The notes below the pieces were generated by a model. The model did no database searches. It was not told where the DNA came from and saw only the letters and a program-made list of their open reading frames with translations. The translations under genes and the position numbers were made by a program. 43,761 nucleotides of DNA from JACDCP01 sp050740235 (lineage in GTDB: Bacteria > Pseudomonadota > Gammaproteobacteria > Steroidobacterales > JACDCP01): NCBI GenBank assembly GCA_050740235.1, contig JBOIDB010000004.1, forward strand, positions 1 through 43,761, given 5' to 3'. Of this stretch, positions 38,585 through 43,761 are shown one piece after another (the first letter of the stretch is position 1; the number at the start of each line of letters is the position of its first letter).

Positions 38585-39141
38585 ACCTTTCCGTCCTGCC
38601 GAATGCGATCTGCGTGATGCGCATGTTGCTCATCGTGCCGATTCTCTGGACGCTGGAGGCGGGCGCGTACGAGCTGGCGCTGGCGCTCTTCGCGATTGCC
38701 GGCTTTTCCGACGGTCTCGACGGCTTCCTGGCCAAGCGCTTCGGCTGGCGATCGGAGCTCGGCGGGCTGCTCGATCCGCTCGCCGACAAGCTGCTGCTCG
38801 TCAGCGTGTTCCTGGCAGTGACGCTCCTCGGTCTCGTGCCCGCGTGGCTCACGAGCTTCGTGATCGGCCGGGATGTGCTTATTGTTTTCGGCGCGATCGC
38901 CTATCAGTATTTCGTCGGCCCGGTGCACGGCCGACCGACCGCGGTGAGCAAGCTGAATACCATCCTGCAGCTTCTGTTCATCCTCGTGACCGTTGCCCAC
39001 GCCGCCTATGCCTGGCCGGCCGACAGTCTCGTCACCGTGCTGGGCGCCGGCGTGTTCGTCACCACCGTGGTCAGCGGTATCGATTACGTGTGGACCTGGG
39101 GCTTGCGCGCGCGGCGCACGTTGCGCGGCAGCACAGCCTGA
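38581..39141 (+). CDS. CDP-alcohol phosphatidyltransferase family membrane protein
   Basis: 186 residues from the GTG at 38581, overlapping the DUF2066 stop. The active-site signature D-G-x2-A-[RK]-x8-G-x3-D-x3-D is present in SDGLDGFLAKRFG...GGLLDPLADK, with Lys in place of the usual Arg after Ala. There are about five hydrophobic helices. It transfers a phosphatidyl group from CDP-diacylglycerol to an alcohol: either glycerol phosphate (PgsA type) or phosphatidylglycerol (cardiolipin synthase type); the sequence does not decide. It is coupled between DUF2066 and hda (two bases before the hda ATG), so lipid and replication control genes share a transcript. Confidence 0.87.
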   Translation: MNLSVLPNAICVMRMLLIVPILWTLEAGAYELALALFAIAGFSDGLDGFLAKRFGWRSELGGLLDPLADKLLLVSVFLAVTLLGLVPAWLTSFVIGRDVLIVFGAIAYQYFVGPVHGRPTAVSKLNTILQLLFILVTVAHAAYAWPADSLVTVLGAGVFVTTVVSGIDYVWTWGLRARRTLRGSTA

Positions 39142-39143
39142 CC

Positions 39144-39902
39144 ATGCGCCAGCTCCCGCTCGGCGTGTACCTGCCGGATCATGCAGTATTCGCCAGCTTC
39201 TACGCCGGGCCGAACGCCGCATGCGTCGCGCATCTGCGAGCGCTGGCGGGACGGACGACGGCGCCGGCAGCTTTCATCTGGGGCCCGCCGGCATCGGGCA
39301 AGACTCATTTGCTCTATGCGCTGTGCGCTCTGGCCGACGCGAACGGCAGGCGTGCCGCCTACCTGCCGCTGACCCGGGCTGCGCGGCTCGGCCGGGCGGC
39401 ACTGCTGGCCGGTTGGGACACGTTCGATGTCGTGTGCCTCGACGACCTGCAGGCCGTGGCCGGCGAGACGGCCTGGGAGGAAAGCCTCTTCGGTCTTTTC
39501 AATCGCCTGCACGATGCGGGCGGTACCCTCGTTTCCACGGCGGATCGCCCGCCGGCCACGCTCCGTTTCGCGCTCGAGGACTTCCGCTCGCGGCTGGTGT
39601 CCGGTGGCGTCTTCGGCCTCGAATACCTCTCGGATGAAGAACGCCTGGCGGCACTCCAACTGCGTGCCGCGCATCGCGGCCTCGCATTGCCCGATGAGAC
39701 CGGCAAGTATTTGCTGAAGCGCGTGCCGCGCGACATGAGCTCGCTGTACCGTCTCCTCGATTCACTCGATCGCGAAGCCCTGGCGGCCCAGCGCGCTTTG
39801 ACAGTGCCGTTCGTAAAACGCGTGCTGGCGGACTTGCTCAAGGAAAGCGCCGCCGCCCGCCCCGCGCCAGAACCAGCAGGCCCGCGAACAGCAGAAAGCT
39901 GA
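39144..39902 (+). CDS. hda: DnaA regulatory inactivator Hda
   Basis: 252 residues from the ATG at 39144. AAA+ protein related to DnaA domain III but with no DNA-binding domain IV; with the sliding clamp it stimulates ATP hydrolysis by DnaA. The N-terminal clamp-binding motif is QLPLGVYLP. Walker A is WGPPASGKTHLL, Walker B VVCLDDLQAVAG, and sensor regions follow (STADRPP, LVSGGVFGLEYLSDEER). The Pro/Ala-rich C-terminal tail is longer than in E. coli (233 residues) and its last 65 bases overlap the convergent DUF2069 gene. Confidence 0.93.
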   Translation: MRQLPLGVYLPDHAVFASFYAGPNAACVAHLRALAGRTTAPAAFIWGPPASGKTHLLYALCALADANGRRAAYLPLTRAARLGRAALLAGWDTFDVVCLDDLQAVAGETAWEESLFGLFNRLHDAGGTLVSTADRPPATLRFALEDFRSRLVSGGVFGLEYLSDEERLAALQLRAAHRGLALPDETGKYLLKRVPRDMSSLYRLLDSLDREALAAQRALTVPFVKRVLADLLKESAAARPAPEPAGPRTAES

Positions 39903-40173
39903 CGGCGAGCTCGACGCCGGCAATGGGGCGCACGGCCGGGTCGGCAACGACTTCGACGACTCCGAAGAGCATGTACGGAATGACCAGCAGGCTCGCCCAG
40001 GCGGCCGTATATCGCGAGCCGCGCCAAAGTCCGGGCAGCGGCAACATCAACGGCGCGATGGCGAGCAGGGTCAGCGCTGACCGTCCGGGCCCGGATGCGC
40101 ACCATAAGGCGACGACGATCATGAGCGCGACCGTGTTCGCGCAGAGGAGCAGTGCGAGCGTGCGCGCCGTCAA
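39838..40173 (-). CDS. DUF2069 family membrane protein
   Basis: 111 residues from the TTG at 40173, overlapping the wrbA stop (TTGA). It has four hydrophobic helices: LALLLCANTVALMIVVAL, ALTLLAIAPLMLPLPGLW, WASLLVIPYMLFGVVEVV and VELAVSFLLFAGLLVLA. PLMLPLPGLWRGSRYTAAWASLLV is the DUF2069 core. The function is unknown. It is coupled to wrbA, as in Pseudomonas, and its 3' end overlaps hda by 65 bases tail to tail, with both reading frames open there. Confidence 0.85.
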   Translation of the reverse strand: MTARTLALLLCANTVALMIVVALWCASGPGRSALTLLAIAPLMLPLPGLWRGSRYTAAWASLLVIPYMLFGVVEVVADPAVRPIAGVELAVSFLLFAGLLVLARGGRRRFP

Positions 40174-40775
40174 ATGTCCGATCGACCGCCGGCCAGCCCG
40201 GCCGCTACGCCGGCGACACGGCGTCCGAGCGCGCGGCACAGCTCGGCCTCCTCGTCGCTGAGGCGCGGACTGCGTTCGTCGAAAGCGACGTGGCTCGCAC
40301 CGTACGGCGTACCACCGGAACGGGTACGCGTCAGCGCCGGTTCCGTGTACGGCACGCCGAGGATCAGCATGCCGTGGTGTAGCAGCGGCAGCATCATCGA
40401 CAACAGCGTCGTTTCCTGTCCGCCGTGCATCGTGTTGGTGGATGTGAAAACGGCAGCCGGTTTCCCCGCGAGATCGCCCGGCAGCCACAATGCGCTCGTG
40501 GAGTCCAGGAACGCCTTGAGCGGCGCCGCCATGTTGCCGAAACGTGTCGGGCTGCCCATGAGCAGCGCGGCGCATTCACGCAGATCCGCGAGCGTCGCAT
40601 ACGGAGGTCCATCGGACGGTATGGCATCCGCCGCTGTCTCGGAGACCAGGCGGACCGGCGGCACGGTGCGCAAGCGTGCCTGTGCGCCCGCGACGGTCTC
40701 GACACCGCGGCAGATCTGTCGCGCCATCGCAGCGGTCGCGCCGTATCGCGAGTAATAGAGCACCAGAATATCCAC
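40170..40775 (-). CDS. wrbA: WrbA-type NAD(P)H:quinone oxidoreductase
   Basis: 201 residues from the GTG at 40775, with GGAGG nine bases upstream; an upstream GTG at 40802 adds only basic residues. It is a flavodoxin-like FMN enzyme that reduces quinones by two electrons, cytoplasmic. Signatures: ILVLYYSRYGATAAMARQI for the FMN phosphate loop, MGSPTRFGNMAAPLKAFLDST, LAGKPAAVFTSTNTMHGGQETTL, and a C-terminal flavin-binding stretch. The end overlaps the start of the DUF2069 gene. Confidence 0.94.
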   Translation of the reverse strand: MDILVLYYSRYGATAAMARQICRGVETVAGAQARLRTVPPVRLVSETAADAIPSDGPPYATLADLRECAALLMGSPTRFGNMAAPLKAFLDSTSALWLPGDLAGKPAAVFTSTNTMHGGQETTLLSMMLPLLHHGMLILGVPYTEPALTRTRSGGTPYGASHVAFDERSPRLSDEEAELCRALGRRVAGVAAGLAGGRSDI

Positions 40776-40841
40776 TACGTGACGCCTCCGAGTGCGCAGC
40801 ACGCATTGTACAGGCTGGGCCAGGATTCATTCCGGCCGCGC

Positions 40842-40870
40842 TTGACGGGGTGGGGTGCCCTTGTTAGCTT
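40842..40870 (+). promoter_or_regulatory. sigma-70-type promoter for the DUF4398 lipoprotein gene
   Basis: TTGACG (40842-40847) and TAGCTT (40865-40870) are separated by 17 bases, with TG one base before the -10. The expected transcription start is about three bases before the ATG at 40880, and there is no Shine-Dalgarno site. Confidence 0.5.
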
Positions 40871-40879
40871 CTGCAAGCC

Positions 40880-41215
40880 ATGCGCAATCCGCATCGACTG
40901 CCGCTATGGGTCGCCGCCTGTTTCGGGCTGTTTCTCGCAAGCCTGCTCGCCGCCTGCGCGAGCGCGCCCGTGCAGGAAATGAGCGACGCGCGCCAGGCTA
41001 TCAATGCCGCCGAGCAAGCCGGCGCCGAGCGGCTCGCGCCGCAGGCGATCGACGATGCGCGGCAGCTCCTCACCAACGCCGAAGAGCAGCTTCAGAACGG
41101 CCGGTATTTCTCCGCGAGGCGGAACGCCATCGAAGCCAAGGCGAAGGCGCTGGAGGCGCTCGAGACGAGCGACGAGAAGCAGCCCGAGAAGAGCGAGAAA
41201 AGCGAAAAGAACTGA
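40880..41215 (+). CDS. DUF4398-type lipoprotein
   Basis: 111 residues. Signal peptide LPLWVAACFGLFLASLLAA with lipobox LAAC, so a lipid-anchored envelope protein. The body is a helical, Ala/Gln/Glu-rich repeat typical of DUF4398: MSDARQAINAAEQAGAERLA, then IDDARQLLTNAEEQLQNG and RRNAIEAKAKALEALE. It ends in a charged Lys/Glu/Ser tail. The function is unknown; relatives are often encoded beside OmpA-like proteins, which is not the case here. It stands alone, convergent with cca across a four-hairpin element. Confidence 0.83.
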   Translation: MRNPHRLPLWVAACFGLFLASLLAACASAPVQEMSDARQAINAAEQAGAERLAPQAIDDARQLLTNAEEQLQNGRYFSARRNAIEAKAKALEALETSDEKQPEKSEKSEKN

Positions 41216-41284
41216 GCCGGATTTCGCCCGGATTTCGCCGGGATCGCGCGCTGGGATAACGGCTGAACTGCTCTCCTGATAGGA

Positions 41285-41417
41285 TGTTGAAAAAGCCATC
41301 CATGGCTTTTTCACCTTTGCGATCCGAAAAGTGTGATTTTCGGATCGCAATGGCGATGCATCCGTGCATCGCTTAGCAGGCTGCCGAAAAACAGAGTTTT
41401 TCAACAGCCTGCTAAGC
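41285..41417. repeat. four-hairpin palindromic element between DUF4398 and cca, carrying the cca stop
   Basis: Four consecutive perfect stems: A 41288-41313 (12 bp, AAAAAGCC...GGCTTTTT), B 41317-41350 (14 bp, loop GTGTGA), C 41353-41372 (8 bp, loop TCCG), D 41371-41417 (13 bp plus an inner 6 bp). TGTTGAAAAA at 41285-41294 and TTTTTCAACA at 41397-41406 are also inverted copies. Stem A looks like a two-way terminator. On the minus strand the TAG at 41414-41412 inside stem D is the cca stop. Probably a small non-autonomous mobile element. Confidence 0.85.
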
Positions 41418-42623
41418 ATTGCGGATGGCGGCGATGCGCGCTTCGTGCAGGCGGCGGCCAGTTTCGGCGCCGTCCGGGGTTTCACGGGCGATCGAGGCCG
41501 CATCCACTTCCGCCGCGGCCGCGTGCGCGCGGCGCAGCATGTCCGCCTGCGGGTACGGCGAATCTTCCAACCCGGTGCGCCCCCGCGCATCGGCTTCGCA
41601 AGCGAGCAGGAACTGCTCGAGACGCCGGGGACGCCGGAAGGCATCGACCGCTTCGAGCACCTTCAGCATCGTCGACGGCTTGAGCTCCGCCATGCGGTGG
41701 CAGTGGCCGTGGTACTCCGCGACGCGCAGCGCGACTTCGCGAAGCTCGTTAGGCACGCGCAGCCGGTCGGCGAGCGCATCGACGAGCCGCACGCTGCGCG
41801 CCTCGTGTCCCGGATGGCTGGGCCAGCGGCTCTTCGGCGTCTCGCCCTTGCCGAGATCGTGCGTCAGCGCGGCAAAACGCACGGCGGTGTCGTCGGACAG
41901 GCGCGCAGCCTGCTGCAGCACCATCAGCGTATGCACGCCCGTATCGATTTCGGGATGCCACTTCGCCGGTTGCGGCACGCCGAACAGCGCGTCGATCTCC
42001 GGGAAAACTTTCACCAGCGCGCCGCATTCGCGCAGCGTCGCGAAATAGACGTCGGGCTGCGCCGCATCGAGCGCCCGCCGGGTTTCCTGCCAGACGCGCT
42101 CCGGGACCAGCGCGTCCATTTCGCCGCCGGCCGTCATGCGGCGCATGAGATCGAGTGTCTCGCCGGCGATCGTGAAGCCGAGCCCGGCGAAACGCGCCGC
42201 GAAACGCGCTACGCGCAACACGCGTACGGGGTCTTCCGTGAACGCCGGCGATACGTGGCGCAGCACCCGCGATTCGAGATCGCGGCGGCCGCCGTAGGGA
42301 TCGATCAGCCGGCCGTTTGTGTCGCGCGCCATCGCGTTGATCGTCAGATCGCGCCGGCGCAGGTCTTCCTCGAGCGTGACATCGGGCGAGGCTTGCACGG
42401 CGAAGCCGCGATAACCGGGCGCGATCTTGCGCTCCGTGCGCGCGAGCGCATGCTCCTCGCCGGTCTTCGGATGCAGGAAAACGGGGAAGTCCCTGCCGAC
42501 GGGCCGGTAGTCCTGCGCGATCATCTGCTCCGGCGTCGCGCCGACGACCACCCAGTCTCGCTCGGCATCGCTCAGGCCCAGCAACTCATCGCGCACGGCG
42601 CCGCCGACGAGGTAGATTTCCAT
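41412..42623 (-). CDS. cca: multifunctional CCA-adding tRNA nucleotidyltransferase
   Basis: 403 residues from the ATG at 42623 (E. coli 412). It adds or repairs the 3' CCA of tRNA. Class II nucleotidyltransferase head MEIYLVGGAVRDELLG, then the metal site, which reads ERD at 21-23 where E. coli has DRD. LARTERKIAPG, EDLRRRDLTINAMA and EDPVRVLRVARFAARF follow. An HD phosphohydrolase domain is present (ALTHDLGKGETP, AEYHGHCHR), so it belongs to the bifunctional gammaproteobacterial type. The final TAG and preceding bases come from the hairpin element downstream. Confidence 0.96.
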   Translation of the reverse strand: MEIYLVGGAVRDELLGLSDAERDWVVVGATPEQMIAQDYRPVGRDFPVFLHPKTGEEHALARTERKIAPGYRGFAVQASPDVTLEEDLRRRDLTINAMARDTNGRLIDPYGGRRDLESRVLRHVSPAFTEDPVRVLRVARFAARFAGLGFTIAGETLDLMRRMTAGGEMDALVPERVWQETRRALDAAQPDVYFATLRECGALVKVFPEIDALFGVPQPAKWHPEIDTGVHTLMVLQQAARLSDDTAVRFAALTHDLGKGETPKSRWPSHPGHEARSVRLVDALADRLRVPNELREVALRVAEYHGHCHRMAELKPSTMLKVLEAVDAFRRPRRLEQFLLACEADARGRTGLEDSPYPQADMLRRAHAAAAEVDAASIARETPDGAETGRRLHEARIAAIRNA

Positions 42624-42655
42624 GCGCGCATGGTAGCGGAAAAGCCGTTTCCGCA

Positions 42656-42674
42656 TGCTATTGTGGCCCGGATG
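42656..42674 (+). promoter_or_regulatory. extended -10 promoter adjoining the aminopeptidase ATG
   Basis: TGCTATTGT (42656-42664) resembles an extended -10; the ATG at 42672 follows seven bases later with no Shine-Dalgarno site. It lies in the 48-base divergent gap with cca. Confidence 0.4.
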
Positions 42675-43718
42675 CTGTGTCTGGTTCGATTCGCGGTAGC
42701 CGCGCTCTCGCTCGGCGCCCTGGGCGGTTGCTATTACGTCCAAACGATTCGCGGCCAGCTCGACGTGATGTCGCGCCGCGAACCGATCCGCGCCGTTATC
42801 GCCGATCCGTCCACTTCCGACGACCTGAGAGCACGGCTAGAAACCGTACTCGATTTGCGCGAGTTCGCCAGCAGCGAGCTGGCGTTGCCGGACAATGACA
42901 GTTATCGCCTCTATGCGGATCTCGGCCGGCCGTTCGTCGCCTGGAACGTCTTCGCCGCGCCGGAATTCTCCGTCGAGGCGAAGCAATGGTGTTATTTCGT
43001 CGTCGGTTGCGTGACTTATCGCGGGTACTTCGACGAGGGCAAGGCCGAGGCCTATGCCGCCGGGCTCGAGGAAGACGGCTTCGACGTGTACGTCGGTTCC
43101 GTGCCCGCGTATTCCACGCTTGGTCATTTCGACGATCCGGTCCTCAACACGATGCTCTACTGGGACGATGCCTACGTGGCGTCGATCATTTTTCACGAGC
43201 TGGCGCATCAACTCCTGTACGTGAAGGGCGACGCTGCCTTCAGCGAAGCATTCGCCAGCGTGGTGGGCGACGTCGGCGTGCAGCGCTGGCTCGGCGTGAC
43301 CGACCGGGATGCGCTGCTGGCGGAATTCGAGGCCGCGCGGGATCGCGAGGCGGAATTCGTCAATCTGATCGAGCAGGGGCGGGCACGCCTGCAGGAGGTC
43401 TATGCATCGGACCTGCCGCCTGCGGCGATGGCCCGGGCGAAGGAGCGCGAGCTCGCGCGCATGGAGAAGGACTATGCGGCGCTGGTGCAGAGCTGGGACG
43501 GGTTCGATGTCTACGCACCGTGGTTCGACGGCGGCATCAACAACGCAAAGCTCGTATCGGTCGCCACGTATAACGATTTCGCGCCGGCCTTTCGCGAGCT
43601 GCTGGCCCGGTGCAGCAATGAATTGCCGTGCTTCTACGAACGCGCCGCGGAGTTGGCCGAGCTGCCGATGGAAGAACGGCATGAACGGCTGCGGGAAGGG
43701 GCAAGGGCTCCGGATTGA
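42672..43718 (+). CDS. putative zinc aminopeptidase lipoprotein (Aminopep family)
   Basis: 348 residues from the ATG at 42672; a very long upstream frame is antisense to cca. Signal peptide MLCLVRFAVAALSLGALGG with lipobox LGGC, so probably lipid-anchored. YYVQTIRGQLDVMSRREPI and YRGYFDEGKAEAYAAGLEEDGFDV are family-typical. The zinc motif HELAH is at 175-179, with a downstream Glu in FSEAFASVVGD as the probable third ligand. This Pfam group is called aminopeptidase by similarity and its substrates are unknown. The last 43 bases of the window after its stop hold nothing I recognise. Confidence 0.87.
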   Translation: MLCLVRFAVAALSLGALGGCYYVQTIRGQLDVMSRREPIRAVIADPSTSDDLRARLETVLDLREFASSELALPDNDSYRLYADLGRPFVAWNVFAAPEFSVEAKQWCYFVVGCVTYRGYFDEGKAEAYAAGLEEDGFDVYVGSVPAYSTLGHFDDPVLNTMLYWDDAYVASIIFHELAHQLLYVKGDAAFSEAFASVVGDVGVQRWLGVTDRDALLAEFEAARDREAEFVNLIEQGRARLQEVYASDLPPAAMARAKERELARMEKDYAALVQSWDGFDVYAPWFDGGINNAKLVSVATYNDFAPAFRELLARCSNELPCFYERAAELAELPMEERHERLREGARAPD

Positions 43719-43761
43719 CCGGTTCGTTTCAAGTCGCTCCCCGATACTCGCTTGGTTGAAA

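Noticed and set aside
41285..41417. CRISPR array
   Set aside because: The hairpins differ in sequence and length, with no repeated unit or regular spacers.
41412..42623. Inactivation of the CCA-adding enzyme because Asp21 is Glu
   Set aside because: Glu can bind metal, the rest of the head and the HD domain are intact, and I believe ERD occurs in other gammaproteobacterial Cca proteins; a natural variant is more likely.

Overview
The window is a compact, high-GC stretch of a gammaproteobacterial chromosome. The evidence is the gene order: purN-purM opposite DUF2066-hda, DUF2069-wrbA, pyrC-rnt, rsxABCDGE-nth, mrp(apbC)-dcd with metG nearby, a homodimeric aceE with aceF and lpdA, a FadE-type acyl-CoA dehydrogenase and a full set of type IV minor pilins. 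Several of these pairings recur in Pseudomonas-like genomes, but base composition and repeat content do not let me name a genus. It is mostly housekeeping sequence with no prophage, integrase, transposase gene or CRISPR array. No gap between genes exceeds 300 bases.

Layout, left to right. 1-2556 (minus): minor pilin genes fimT-like, fimT, pilV, pilW (pilW runs off the left edge). 2697-3229: a Fur-family regulator and tRNA-Thr(CGT). 3494-6169: a large GAF-PAS-PAS-GGDEF-EAL cyclic-di-GMP enzyme. 6249-10315 (minus): fadE, nadC and a PuuD-like membrane protein. 10374-11309: DUF1289, BON lipoprotein, grxD. 11385-13083 (minus): pyrC-rnt. 13174-18974: pyruvate dehydrogenase operon aceE-aceF-lpdA. 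19009-29105 (minus): a nearly gapless run metG-rsxABCDGE-nth-DUF1841, followed by a DUF692 (MNIO)/DUF2063/DoxX cassette. 29223-33785 (minus): a HEAT-repeat Ser/Thr kinase followed by two PilT-type ATPases. 34019-35686: apbC-dcd. 35804-37488 (minus): purM-purN. 37544-39902: DUF2066, CDP-alcohol phosphatidyltransferase, hda. 39838-40775 (minus): wrbA-DUF2069. 40880-43718: DUF4398 lipoprotein, cca (minus), putative zinc aminopeptidase lipoprotein.

Two cassettes stand out. One is the HEAT-kinase plus paired PilT-type ATPases, wedged between metG and apbC; it looks like a phospho-signalling unit tied to pilus retraction. The other is an MNIO peptide-modifying oxygenase with its DUF2063 partner and a DoxX protein, but with no precursor-peptide gene beside it.

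The strongest sequence-level theme is that short palindromic repeats sit exactly at gene ends and supply codons. One repeat type gives the TAG stop of fadE, the DUF1841 gene and purN. A four-hairpin element gives the TAG stop of cca. A GGGGACATTCC-type inverted-repeat element supplies the only usable nadC start, the rsxC ATG and the rsxB C-terminus. Other oddities are a probable ATT start for rnt, TTG starts overlapping upstream stops, and four genes whose likely -10 box lies so close to the start codon that leaderless mRNAs are plausible.
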